Shown here one piece after another: positions 37,201 through 49,857 of a stretch of DNA of 64,000 nucleotides; position 1 is the stretch's first letter; the number at the start of each line of letters is the position of its first letter. The position numbers and the translations under genes were made by a program. The stretch covers positions 5,084,001-5,148,000 of the forward strand of contig NC_088320.1 of NCBI RefSeq assembly GCF_910592395.1, in the 5' to 3' direction. The notes beneath the pieces are model-generated. The model made no database searches and had not been told where the DNA came from. It worked only from the letters and a program-made list of their open reading frames with translations. This DNA is from Lineus longissimus (taxonomy: Eukaryota > Nemertea > Pilidiophora > Heteronemertea > Lineidae).

Positions 37201-40200
37201 GCAGTTTGATACCATCTTTGGACTATTACGTCACGGCAATCGAACGTCGTGGGCGGTTTGATTATTTATGGAACCATTGGAATCATGAAACGAAACCCAT
37301 CAAATCATCAACAGTAAAGTAAGGACCGGATATTGCGCAAGGATGCGGGGGTTTGTAACCCAAAAACGACAACTGACAACTGACAACCCCATTGGCTAGG
37401 TCAAGTCACCTGTTTCCAAATACAGCTCCATCGTTCGTCATCTCAGAACCGAGTTACTTTACTTTTAACGCCAAGTGTATTGTTTTTGAAGAAAAGTCAA
37501 TGTTAAATATAGCACGAATTAGGGAGAGGATTTCAGCGGGAGTCTTGATAACACGCAAGTCACCGATTTCAATAAATGTCTACCTTTGGCACATTCTTTG
37601 ACCAAATCGAGCATGACACAGAATCTAGCACGGATATACCTCTGTTAAATCATGGTTGCTTGTCTTTCTGTCTTTTTTTCACCACAAACAGGCAAAGAGG
37701 ATTGAAATACGTGATTTATGTGATAATTGAGATGTTCCTTTGCTTGTCGTTATTCGAGGGGGAGTATTCATTTTAACCAAAATTATTAATTAGTGAAGTG
37801 ATAACAAGACCCGAACTATCAGAAACCTCAACAGAACACACTACACACCAATAGCATTCCGCGACGTTACTATTTATAGCTCACAAGGTCATTTGCATAA
37901 GATATTGATGACGTTTTAGTCACGTGACAGTTGGACATCGACACTTATTTCTACGCATTTGAGCTTATTTCAAAGTCAATTATCTTTGACCCTGCATTGT
38001 TTTTAGCATGAATGATAACATAGAGTCAGAGAGAGAAATATTCAGAACAATTATGTAGTATTTCCAACACTCGGACATGTGCCAGATTGAATCTAACTGC
38101 CCTAGTTAGAAAGCCTGAATCCATTACGAAACCGCATGTTTGTCCGACATTGCCTGTAATTCAGCGATGGGGAAATAGAGGGCAGCAGCTGCAGTGACGT
38201 CATCTTCGCGGAATGCTATTCGATTAATAGCACTTCTGCGCCCCCAAACCTGTATTTCAATTAAACCATGAGATGTTTGCAAATATAAAATTAAAGCTTA
38301 GGGCAACATTCCATCAATAACGTCAAACTCTTGACTTAAACTGACTATTACAATCACACCCAGATCTAGAATGACTCGTCCCGTGAACACCTTACGACTG
38401 CTGTGCCCGAATTTACTCAAATGATCAATAAACGTTTGCAAAAATGTCGAATTACGATGAACAAACGTCAAATCATATTTTTAAAATAATTATAACATCT
38501 CAAAACTGATCAAAACAAAGAACTCATCTTTCTTTTGAAAGAAAATGCTTAAACGCATTCCTGTCAAGTCTAATCAAAGATGGTCCAATTTTAGGGTTTC
38601 TTTCATGAATGTGCATTCGTGACAGTGGCAATATCGACAGACATCGGAGACTCATATTTCCGTGAACGGATCTCCGAGGGTTTATTGTATCCATCGTAAA
38701 TAATTGTTTAAACTGGATCAGTAAGCTAATTTTAAAAAAAGGTTTAGGAAACTTCAATGGCATGTCATAATTTTTGCTTCAATTAAATGAACATTGGCCA
38801 TGACGGATATTTGCCAAATTCACAGTTCTGCGACGCATAGAACTACAACGGAGTCACTATTTCAAACAGGTTAGATATAATGCTATACAAATGTGATGGG
38901 TATATATAGTTTTATTGGAGGTTAAGCTAGTAACAGACCATGAGATAAAAAGTGACTGTACGCAATTAAGGAAAAGAAGGTACTCTGATATTTAGTGACC
39001 GATTTGAACAAAATCTTATATTTCATCTAAAACTTCCAAGTCCAAAGTATCTAAAAATACTAACTTTACCAGAATCAGTTCAAGAAGGAGCCCTCTGAAG
39101 TGAAATACTGACAGTTTCTCCCGGTTTTGCGTGCAGTTCCGTTTTCTTCGTGAAAAAACTAGGTGACTATTACGTCTCACCTTGATGTGACATGTTTGTG
39201 CATAGCAAAGGTTAAGTAAGGGTCTTGTCGAGATCTCTTTCAGGAACCTACGCCTCTGTTTAGAAGGTGCTGAGTGTCAACTATCTGTAGGCAGAGATTA
39301 TAACAGTAATGTCTCCTTCCAATCCACTTCCCCATCCTCCGACAAAGCATGTATACCTCCCGAAAGAAACCTCCTGAACGCAGTGCGATAACTCTTTGTT
39401 ATAGGCCGCGAGTACACAGAGAGGATATCTTCGCGATCATTTCGCACAGGTCTTTAAAAACCAACGTTACTTGAAAAACAAAGGTCTTGTTTTGTGATAA
39501 CGTGTCGTCTAAATCTAAGATGACACAATGCCAGTGACGATACCAAAACAAAACGCTAGTTTTTATTTACTAATATACTACATCGAAGACATTTACCTCC
39601 ATGTGCCGTGAGCTTAACAACGTAAGAACACATGTTATTTCCAAGAGAAGCGTTTTTATCAGACCGTATGTATGCGATAGGGAAGAAATCACTCTATACG
39701 TGGCCTTATAAGAGAGTCAGGTTCGCCTTTATAAATACGACCTTTTTAAGCTGGTGATACGTGTGTCATGTGTGCGGTGGTGGTGATAATATGAATTCAA
39801 ATTATGACCACCACAATAGGCGGTTTTTGTCGTCGAATGTTGGACTGGACCTTAATGTTTCAGTTCAATTGAAATACACCTCGAAATACGCGGTAGCGTG
39901 ATGTGCACAGGGATTGGACTTGTTCAAAAATCCAATCACCAGTGAGAAATTTGTGACGTCATCTTGCAACCTGCTTGACGGCAGTGTTTCATTTCCACTT
40001 CATCTCCGCTTCTTTGTCAAGCAAAGCAAATATTTTCTAACTTTACGGCGCATTCAAAGCGAATGAGGAAAAAGTGTTCGTCCACCAGGATATCTGGTAT
40101 CTGAGATAATGCAAAACATATCCTCGTAAGTTGTAAAAAAAGCTAACCAGGTTCTCTCTACTCCATCATAGACCATTTTAGCCAAATTACACCCATCCCG

Positions 40201-41196
40201 ACCTTCCTGTCATACTATGACCTTCACCAAGGTAATAAATTAAACACATCGGATTCCCGAACGTAAAACCAAAAATGTCAACATTATTAAAAACACATTT
40301 TATGTTCCTCACTGCATATTTATCATTTACCTGATTTATCATCTACAGCAGAGACTGGAGCCATCCTCGTGCCAAGGATTCATCATAAAATTAACAACAT
40401 TACTACATAACATACACTCATTGTCTTCAAAATCAAGGTTTCGAGCTTTACAAAAACCTTAAAGGGAGCTGTAGGTCGGTCAGATCAATTTACGCAAAAT
40501 GCCAATAGGGGTCTCACAGCACAACAAATTATTCGTGTGTGTATGAAGAAAATATCTATCGCTGTATCAAACACGAACCATCCCCTATCTGTTGTTGTCA
40601 TTGTGAATCTAACCAATAGTTTGCGCTCCAGAGACCAAAATTATGAGGACAAACGCTTATGAATGAACTTTAGTGATCTCCAACCGTAACTCTCAAAACA
40701 TTACTCTCCTTCAGTGCGTTCCTCTAGATCTTGTCATGACATTTTGAGTTCGAAATGTCAACAGTTATTAGCAAAACACATCTACATCTCCTCTACTTGA
40801 GCTACCTTCCATTTTAATGTCACTAAGTTCATAATAACCGTTACACAAAAACAACTCCTATAACGTGGCCTCTGCCATTTTTTCCCTTTTGAAAAAATCT
40901 AATTATGGCAACAACAGTATGGGAAAAAATAATTTAAAAGGATGCCCACTTTTTTCCCACTTTGCACTCTCCGCGAATTCACCCGGCGCCACCTTTTTGG
41001 TCACTAGTCTTATCTCGTCTTTACCACTACCCCGCTTTCTACGAACGCATCTCCCGACATTTTTTTACTGCAACAAATTGTAAGGTCAACAGATTCATCT
41101 TTGATGCGATGCTGGCACACACCTTATATCATCATACGATATGGCACATTAACAGATGCAGAATACTTCCGCTCATTCCGTGCTGCGGAAACTTAC

Positions 41197-41323
41197 CCTA
41201 GAAGGCTATCAATCTTTGAGTCCGGGCGGACAACAGATAATAGGGTAAGCGAGGATGTCATACGGCTCAGGTGTCGTACGATATGCCCGCTGGGCGAGCG
41301 AGGCGAGTTGATGAGAAAAAACC
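41197..41323 (-). CDS. Candidate internal exon (strand uncertain)
   Basis: A GC-rich 127-nt minus-strand frame lies between an acceptor (GTTTCCATTCAG) and a GTAAGT donor, starting in phase 1 and ending in phase 2. It contains SPSGHIVRHLSRMTSSLTLL. The plus strand over 41155-41247 is also open and ends at a good GTAAGC donor, so the region may be coding on either strand. It lies about 1.4 kb downstream of the candidate first exon at 42720-42857. No family recognised. Confidence 0.3.
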
Positions 41324-41493
41324 CTGAATGGAAACTCGTAACTCACACAGCTTACTTAACGCGTTGTTGTGGTCGCTAAATCGCCGTCGAGGCGGAAGCG
41401 GTATTGATATGACAGCAGAAGAAGTTTTTGATTATATACGCATTTGATGACCACACGAGATACCCACATCCCCACACCGTACAGGGACAACCC

Positions 41494-41520
41494 CCCACCC
41501 CCCCCCCCCCCCCACCCCCG
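41494..41520 (+). repeat. C-rich homopolymer tract
   Basis: A run of about 16 C with C/A flanks; poly-Pro and poly-Gly frames across it are artefacts. Confidence 0.85.
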
Positions 41521-42719
41521 ACAATTGAAAACACCGAAGAAAACAACTTCATTTGGCTTTTCCGCCTTCAGCGAAATTTCAACCTTTGGCGCCCGGGCTT
41601 TACATCCCAAATACAAAACTTACATTTTGTAAAGACCTTTGCCCCATTTCGCAAAATCAGCAACCATGATTCCGCCGATTAAGAGTCGCGCTACGAGGAT
41701 AATCGCTGGAAATCGCTAACATAAGAAATTCCATAGGACAATGGAAGGATTTACGATGGGGCTCAGCTTGTTGCAAAAGATCTAGTAATCTTTAGCATTA
41801 TGCGCTCAAAGTAATCAAGGTCTTCTCAGGTTTCAACCGTATCGGCTCATTTCTTGTGCCCACGTGAAGCCGTTTCTGTAGGAATTAGAGTTGGCTTTTT
41901 ATATCGATCCTATACCTCGTTCCTAGCAGATGTGAGTCGGCCTCCCAAGCGGTATTGTATCTTTTATTCAGCAAATGTTCAATAATGGTAATTAGAGGCA
42001 GTATCAATCTCCCTTTACCGGTCGATCTGCTATGGGCAGCATTGTCTACCCGGTCAGACATTCAATTCATAAACCCCTTCTGCAGTTGCATCATTGAAAT
42101 TGCGATGACTGCGTTCAAGGGACGAGGTTCGGTCATTACCAAAATCCGGCTACTGATCCAGAACAACGTAAATCCGTTTGTGGAAAAATCCCATTTGGGC
42201 GATATATTCCAGTGAAATCCTAGTCATTTGCCAAGCAAAAAACAAATCGCCAAATTCCAAAGCAATTTACCCTCTTAATAACTTAGATAGTTGTAAAAAC
42301 TTCTGATGCAATTTCCTCCTGGGAAAGTTTTTTTTACAAGTTGCTGTGAATGGATTCGCCTTATTCAATCATTGATTCTGGACAAAAATGCCACAATAAT
42401 GCGAGGTTTTGCTGAGACCAGGTTTATCATTTAGTTTTTAGCTATAACAACACTTTCCCTACATTTGTTTTCACTGTAAGCAATGCAAATCTAAATATGA
42501 TAATAATAATCAAAAGGTCTTGTGGTGACAGACGTTAACCTTGAGACAGTCCGATGAAAGGAATACCTTTAGCTTTGCTTAGTTCCAAGCCGGTTGCGCG
42601 TCCAAGTATGGACAAAAGAGCAATACATTGAAACGGGTATCGGTCTTGTCTCTGTCGTCACAAGCAACTGTTTGTAACGAGTTACTTAGCCATGTCAAAG
42701 GCCGTCTTTTCTCACTCAC

Positions 42720-42857
42720 GTGGTCGTAGACGACCGTCTTCCTCGCCAAAATGAAACACAGTTCGCCTCTTCCCTGATCAGCGCCTCTGGTGGTGAGACT
42801 GTTGGGGGAAAACAAAATGGCCGACTTAGATTTGTCAGCCTTTGAAGTTTCCGACAT
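42720..42857 (-). CDS. Candidate first coding exon, unidentified protein
   Basis: The ATG at 42857 opens 46 codons that end exactly at a consensus donor (CAC|GTGAGT, phase 0). The Ser/Lys-rich start (MSETSKADKSKSAILF) and the later GELCFILARKTVVYDH look like a cytosolic protein. The upstream 100 bp has no in-frame coding and contains a near-CRE (GTGACGTAG), consistent with a 5'UTR. The following exon on this strand was not identified; the frame at 41197-41323 starts in the wrong phase to be directly next. Confidence 0.4.
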
Positions 42858-42859
42858 CA

Positions 42860-45829
42860 CGATAGTCGTGACGTAGAAATCATTTTGTTATTAATTGCCA
42901 TGGTAATGAATGTAAAACATGATTAGTCATCAAGGGCACGAGTTGTTCCAGGCGAATTAAATCAGAAAAATTCAAAACCCACCACGCTCATGATCAATGC
43001 CCTTACAAAACGCGAGTCCCAGTAGAGATATGGAGCGATGCAGATACTACGAGATAATATTTATTGATGTGAACATTGACGTAAAGTGAAATAGTTGTTC
43101 CCACACGTGTTCGGTTCCTTCAGCCCGCTTGATTACTGCCGCAACTACACATGGAAGCGAGGCAGCATTCCCTTTTTTCTGTGACGTCACGACTGGGGCC
43201 CGAGGCGTCTGTCCGAAGTCACCTATTCGCTGAGCAGGGTAGTCAGAGGAACAGAATATGTTCTCTGAAGCTTGGAGACACAATATGTAGGCCTATCACA
43301 AAGCACTTAGGTTCCAACATCATTTGTAAAGCCATCATATCAAATACAAATTCAAGGTCAGCATCACTCGATTTTCTTAATATGATTCTGGACGAACTCC
43401 ATGATGCACTCATTTTATTAGAAAAACCTCCTCAAAATTCAATCATGAAAATCAAATTCTATCTGGATCAATATTAATTTCATCGACATGCAGAATCAGT
43501 TTTGAATTATGCAAATTAAAGGACCAATAAGAATATATATATATACCAAGTTGTCAGAGAAAAATTAAGATAGGGAAAAAGACGCCAAAACACTTTCAAG
43601 AAAACGGTTTACTAGTGGAGCAGACGAAGACTAAACACTTTAATGATTTTATAAACCACATTACATGACAATATCATGGCTTCGTTTCGATATCCTATAA
43701 CAAGTTCTTTGAAGTCTAACATTTTGCCACCGAAACGAATACCAGAATGGCTCAAGAAACAATCTAGGTCTAAGAAGAGAAATGAATCAAGCCGTCGCTA
43801 TGATTGGCTATAACCTTTTCCAGACCAACCGGATGCGGGGGCAATCTGAAAGCTGTTAATCAGTGTATCATATTACAGTTCTTGAAATTGCCGCTAGGCG
43901 TAAGGTGTTTTTCTAAGAACCGGAAATACTATAGAAACAAATAAGTTTGTTGCCCCGCAGCCTCATTAGGAAAAATATGCACTATGCTTTTAAGGTGCTA
44001 GTTTTCAAAGTCATTCCACATTAACACGCGGCGGGTTTCTTCTGGCAAAGTTATACGCTTTTAGTTGAAAAATTCTGCTAAAGTTTCTTCTGGTGAATTT
44101 CGCCACCAATTTGGGTGACGGCTTCCTTCCGGTGAGTGGAAAACCGGAAAGCGAATCACCTCATACCCTTGTACTCGACCCATTAAACCATCTTTGATGT
44201 AATTCATATGCGTTTTTGCCTTATTGTTTTTAAGCTATATGGAGACTAGTGCTATTTTCCCGGGTTATTTTTGTACTAATTGGACTATGATCATGAATAC
44301 TCGGTCACAAAGCTATACGAAACAAAGCGGCTTGGTCACTAATTGTTCAGTTACCTGATGATAATTATCTTTAACCTGTGAAAGACTCTGTCCGAAACAG
44401 AATAGGAAATGATGCTCAACATCATAAAGATAATCCTTTTTTCTGAGGAGTTTACTAAAAGCAAGCGTAATTTCGAGAGAGAAATGTCGAAATACTACAC
44501 GTAGATTGGGCCTACCAAATGTACAGTACGTTCCCGCCCCTCGTACCCATATCAAGAAAGAGTGCACATTGTCTCGTTTTGCCTTCATTGGCACCCACAA
44601 CGCAAGAAAAATACATGAAGAACGCGCTTAAAGCATGGGTAAAGGCAGTTGTCTCCCACGGTAGATACGCCCCTGTAAGAGTTGCCAACAGTGCAGCCTA
44701 AATATCATTTCCAGCGAAATAGATTTTTTTCTCTGCCGATGAAGCCAAGGCAAAATGATTTCTTCGTGACCGTGAGATTATTCGCTTAGGGCTCAAGGTT
44801 TTCGTTTCTTCTCCGTATGCATTACCAAGCTTCCGCTGGCGCGATCAACTATGATTTCGATCACAATTGTCAATAAAAATCCAAAAATTCCTCCATTCAG
44901 ACGCAACGATTCCGAAAATGATCTCACGGAGTACAAATCGCTAAGATTTGTCAACAAATCGACGAATTACTGGCGTCGCATTTCGCTTAGTTGGCCAGAA
45001 GAAGGCGTTCAGCGAGGCACACGTTTTTAGAAATATTTATAAACCTTGTATTTTGACCTTAATTGGTGTCTTCCACCCCATAATCGATAATAGCAAAAAC
45101 GCAAGACACATTATTTTCTCTTCAATAATTTTGCTTAGATGCAGAAAATTCTCTGACTTCCTGTCGTACCGACCAATCAAATGGCCTCTATGCTTTACCA
45201 GTGAGTGCTGTTATCTGGACGGAACCAATCAGTGGGTGCACGAATTTGCTGAAACTTGGCATTTATGATATTTGTATATCCGTCTACAAAACGGTAATGG
45301 TGAAATTCATACCTAGTATGTTTTTACGCAATTGGAAATTTTCAAACTCGATTACAAATTTCGAGATCTTTAACAAACGGATTGCTACACGGCAGCACAA
45401 AGACAGTCATTTGACAAACCAATTACCAATAAAATTGAAACAACAAGCTTAAACGCGCTCAATGAATATCCATTTAATATTCATAAACTTTTAACAAAGC
45501 GTGACAGATAAGCCAAGTTGGTTTATTGTTGATGTTTCTTCCTGTTGCTACGTATAAAACATTTATAACGAATAATCAGAAAAATCCACTTAAAGCGACG
45601 ATTTATGAGGAAATCGCTAGAGGTTTTTAGACATTGGTCATGGTCGCTGACGACGAAGCATCTGATTTTTGCTCTACTGCAAGATGGATGCGTTTTTGGC
45701 ACGATAGCATGACTAAAGCTATTAAAAGCCATGTCCGCTTCGTTAAAATCACCGTTAATTTATCAAAATACATACTGAATGTATTTTACAACAATGCCAT
45801 TATGTAGACAGAAAAAATTAATACAGGTC
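42860..45829. other. Non-coding stretch upstream of the 42857 start
   Basis: Holds a TGACGTCA site (43182-43189) and no supported exon. Frames near 44510-44700 are open on both strands but lack splice support. Confidence 0.4.
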
Positions 45830-46187
45830 GTCCTCGTGAATATCGGTATCGGGTGAAATTTTAAAGAGGCCTCTTGGGGTGCCATATATTACATGTATTA
45901 TAATCGGCTATTTATACTCCATGAACAGTGTTATTTGAATGTTATTGTTTGCACAGGTCGTCAAAGTCATTGGTTAAAGATCTGTTAGCCACACCAGCGG
46001 GTATTTCTATTGTTTTGTCAGTCAATGTTCCAGGGTGGTATGGGAAGCGGCGATTGTGCATGACACGTCACAGTAAAGGCGGGACCAGGGCCTACTCAGT
46101 CCTGCTGTTACCCTTTTATGGACCTCCGAAATGTATGGTCCTACTTTTATAGTACAGAAAGGATAGGCTACCGGTATTCACGAGGAC
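45830..46187 (+). mobile_element. MITE family 2, copy 3 (full length)
   Basis: 358 bp, colinear with copy 1, ends GTCCTCGTGAATATCGGTA and TACCGGTATTCACGAGGAC. Confidence 0.8.
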
Positions 46188-46541
46188 ATTTTCTCGCTTT
46201 GAATGAAACAAATTGTTTTAGATGGCATCAACTCTGTTGATTTAAGGCCGTAATACCAGTGAGGTACAGGCTACTAATCAATTTGCTGACTGCAAATTAA
46301 TTTTCATTTACCCTGTTCCTTTGTAATAAATCATAACTTCCCTGCGGTGGTGTCAAATGAAAATTGATATCTTGAATAATCGATATATGAATGCAGATTT
46401 TGTTCCAACTTATTTCAATTTCCATGGCGTTCGCACGAGGAGCCGTTAATTACTCCACGACTAGACCTCTAATTAATGAATTAAGACAGCTATCTTCAAT
46501 CCACTTTGATGTCAGTCTCTGCTGATCGAATGAATACTAAA

Positions 46542-46733
46542 TTATTGGTGAAAGATCGGGATGGTAATAGATATTTCATAAATTTGAATCGGGTGAGAGA
46601 TCGTCTCCACATAAACGACAGCGTCAGATTCATGCATTGACATTCGAATTGGCCGATGCAAATCGAGGTTGACGAGGTCGAAAAGAGATACCTTTCCGGC
46701 CTCGAATTGTTGAAGAGCAACCTCGACAGGAGA
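46542..46733 (-). CDS. Candidate terminal exon, unidentified protein
   Basis: A very good acceptor (TCTCTCTTTGCTTTGTTTTCAG at 46734 onward) opens a phase-0 frame of 63 codons to TAA at 46542. The start SPVEVALQQFEAGKVSLFD is acidic and helical; the middle is DLHRPIRMSMHESDAVVYVE. An internal donor (AAG|GTATCT) could instead end the exon after 14 codons. The plus strand carries a coiled-coil-like frame (46656 on) that is probably the shadow. No clear polyadenylation signal follows. Family not recognised. Confidence 0.4.
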   Translation of the reverse strand, partial: SPVEVALQQFEAGKVSLFDLVNLDLHRPIRMSMHESDAVVYVETISHPIQIYEISITIPIFHQ

Positions 46734-47261
46734 CTGAAAACAAAGCAAAGAGAGAACGAAAAAGTCTCCACGTGTCAATCATTTTACTTCTTAATTATCA
46801 AACGCAGACTTCGGCGTTGCAAAATAACGTATGGTTGCAATTATCTGGAAGAATCATCAAGTATAATGTAGTGTCTAATAACTGAAAAATTACTAATGAT
46901 TCGCCCCATTTATCAAACGCCTTTTACCATCATTGAATTGCATCACAACAGCACAATCAAAACATTTCCGCAGATAACTGTTAGCTTCCAACGAGCAGTT
47001 TTACATAAAGAAAAAACGATTTATAGTTCAACTGCGCATGGCTCTGCTAAGTTATTTTTTACCCAGGTGTCATGCCGCATTTAAGGTGCATTTAAGTTCC
47101 TAATGGGTAGGGGATGATTAGTTTTACGAAAATTTGCCGGAGAAAGCGTCGGGGGCGAAAAAATCGCATGTTTTTGTGATGGTAAGATCTTGGTGAAATG
47201 AAGGCGGCACAGTCTTTGAAGCAAGTTTAGCTTATTGTGTAATGCTTCCAAAGGTTAGCGT

Positions 47262-47497
47262 CACTCTTAGAAATAAAGGCTTTTGAGCTTTTGAAAATGT
47301 TTTTTATGTTTTTTTTGGCCAACATTAATATGCACCTCATGGAAGTCTTTCAGCGAAATGAAAAAGCCCGAAAAAGGTTTTTCAGCTTCTCAAAAACATT
47401 TATCTTACCGAAAAACCTCTACTGGGTAAATATTTGTGTTGGCCGAGAAACCTTCACAGGTTTTCCAAAAATTCAAAAACTTTTATTTCTAAGAGTG
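47262..47497 (+). mobile_element. MITE family 3, copy 1
   Basis: A 236-bp element with inverted ends CACTCTTAGAAATAAAGG and CTTTTATTTCTAAGAGTG; related sequence at 56245-56458. Rich in A and T runs; the frame across it is not a gene. Confidence 0.65.
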
Positions 47498-48231
47498 TAC
47501 TGATACCCTGATGTCCGCTATGTTTCTAAATGAGACAATTGTGTTAATCTTCTTCAATCATGACTTGCATCATATATTGAGAAAAATGCAACTTGAGACA
47601 CTAGTTTCTTCAGTCTGCGGATAGCTCCAAAACAGCTGAGCTGGTTGTCCCCTTAAATGGTATAGATTTTTAAACGCCAAGAGAAAGACTAGGACACCTG
47701 TTCCAAGATGATAGGAAAAGGCATGTTCAGCCCCTTAGATATTTGCCTGTTTTTGTTTTTAATCGAAAAATAATGACTTTCTCTATGAGCGATGATTGCT
47801 TCGTTCCAATGATAAGACATAGTGTTTGCAGATATAAGTCAAAGGCTCAATCTACTGCAACCAATATCGAAAGTACAAAATGTAGTACATGCTTCTGGCG
47901 CTTTGTGTTCCATCTCTGATATCATCCGTAACTCTTTCCCGGTAACATTGCGAGGATTGCCAAGGAAGATGACCGTCTGTCTTCTTCTTAAAACGGCTCA
48001 GACAGACCGCGGAAAAAAACTCTGAGCTATCGTTTCCGATAAATAATAGAGCTTGTCTGGACAGCGGGGATTAACATTATGTATAGGTTGCATTGCCGGA
48101 GAATGCAACTGCAAAAACAAAACCAGGGTAGAAAATAAAGAAAACAATGATCAGAAGCGAAGTTAAGTGGCAATGTTTTGCTGCGTTCCTCGAACAGAAA
48201 GGGGATGCGCAAAAACAATAGGGGAGCAGAA

Positions 48232-48285
48232 AATATCCCTGGAAAAAGTGTCCGGCCCTATTGTATTCTTACGGATAATACACGT
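48232..48285 (+). repeat. Fragment of foldback family 5
   Basis: CCCTGGAAAAAGTGTCC followed by GGCCCTATTGTATTC, matching the inner arm sequence of 916-985. Confidence 0.5.
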
Positions 48286-49010
48286 ACAAATGTAGTACGG
48301 TGTGCTCTATTGAGGCCACGACCAGAGTGGCTTGAAAACGATCCTGAAGATGGCATCATAAAACTCAGTGTAGATCAGAGATTTTAAGCGCATGATATAT
48401 TTCTTTGTTCTCTATCACAGGACATTTCAAACGTCTTCACTTCTTCATCTTAACTTAATATGTGAAGGTAAGCCGATCTAAGTATGAGTGAGCAAACTAT
48501 AACTAATTCTGCCAAGGTACAGCTAATGCTGGTCGAGATGTTGCCGCGAAATTCATCAAAGGATTTGTCGCCATAGGGCTGCACTCCTTCATGTTCTTGA
48601 GCAGTGTTTTCCCCATGAACACAGACAACCATTTCCTACAAGTGAACTTATTTGTACTGAAGCGATGTCAATATTATGGAAATACCTTATCCATGCTTTA
48701 CGTTACTTATTCGGGATTAATATAAAAGGGGATTTGCCATACCGATATCTGACTCAATATATCACTCACAAATACGGAGGTGGGGATGTTTAGGCAGTTA
48801 AAAGGTCCTCTTTATCGGCATTTCCCGAGGAGACAGCCGCGGTTATGACTCCGACTGCCAATCTTTTGCACAATGGAAACTCAATACCACGCCTGAGGCG
48901 TATCAAGAGTAGCTACTTGCTTAAGATCTGTAGTATCATCCTCATCACGGAAGCCTTTTACTTGGATGGCCATTAGGAAAGATATTCCGAAATTCAACGA
49001 CATCTTTTAT

Positions 49011-49498
49011 CACCATGCTCAAGTAAAACACATATCTACCCAAAACCCGACTTTATCTTTATCACTATTTTTCTGTGAAAGAAACATACTTAACCCAAAT
49101 GTCACCCCTTATTTCATTACTTTATCATTATATTTTTGTAAAAGAAACATATTTACATGTATCCCAAAATTCTTCTTTGATCGCTTTGTTATGTGAAAAA
49201 ACACATCCACCCAAAACTCTACGATAACTGTATCTCCATGCTCATGTGAATGAAACACGGCATCTGTTCCAAAACTCAATGGTTACCTTATTACTATGTT
49301 CATGTGAACACCTATCCAAAACATAATGTTTACTTTTTCACCATGTTCATGTGAAAGAAACGCTCCTTTTCCGAATCTCAATGCTATCACATGCTTATGT
49401 GATGAAAGCACACCTGTCCAAAAACTCACCGTTAACTTCATCACCATGTTCATATTAAAGTAACATACATATACAAAAACTCAACGTAAACTTCCTTA
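49011..49498 (+). repeat. Degenerate minisatellite, unit about 48-62 bp, nine units
   Basis: Units start near 49011, 49063, 49125, 49180, 49233, 49291, 49339, 49387 and 49442, each beginning like CACCATGTTCATGTGAAAG and containing CCAAAACTCA. Divergence between units indicates age. Confidence 0.65.
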
Positions 49499-49628
49499 CC
49501 GATTTTCGGCGAAAAAACCTTTTGAAAAAACCTACAATATTCATTGCTGCGAATACATAACATCGGACATTTGGATATCTCATAGCACCTTACTAAACGA
49601 CTATGCGTTTGAGTATAAAGAGGCTTAC

Positions 49629-49710
49629 CTTCTACTTTTAGTATCCACAAGTCCAAAACAAGTCTATCGGTCTCCTCGGCACTGTCTAGGATATAACTAA
49701 CGATGTCTAC
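49629..49710 (-). CDS. Candidate internal exon, unidentified protein
   Basis: An 82-nt frame between acceptor CGAAACAG and donor GAAG|GTAAGC, phase 0 in and phase 1 out, reads VDIVSYILDSAEETDRLVLD and onward. It sits inside a longer open frame (49450-49830), so the exact exon limits are uncertain. Family not recognised. Confidence 0.27.
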
Positions 49711-49857
49711 CTGTTTCGATGGTATATATACCAGAAGCGCTTGATATCTGAGAAGACGTTTTGAATATGTCAAAACCACTCCCGAGTAATCTTCAAAACC
49801 AGCGTGCACACATTGTCCACTACGCAGCAATTGTAATGACTTTTCTTGTTTTATATA

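Larger units (their letters stand above)
31430..41190. other. Large gene-poor stretch
   Basis: Contains MITE copy C (34087), the hairpin at 33590, an 18-bp palindrome at 36725-36742 and three TGACGTCA sites. Short splice-bounded frames (36430-36593 +, 37030-37095 -) exist but are not convincing. Confidence 0.45.

Noticed and set aside
41155-41247. Plus-strand exon between TTAACAG and GTAAGC
   Set aside because: Overlaps the minus-strand candidate 41197-41323. Only one can be coding, and the minus frame was kept, with low confidence.
41356-41682. Poly-Pro and poly-Gly frames
   Set aside because: They cross the C-run at 41494-41520 and have no splice or start support.
45928-46152. 74-codon frame
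   Set aside because: Lies wholly inside a MITE family 2 copy.
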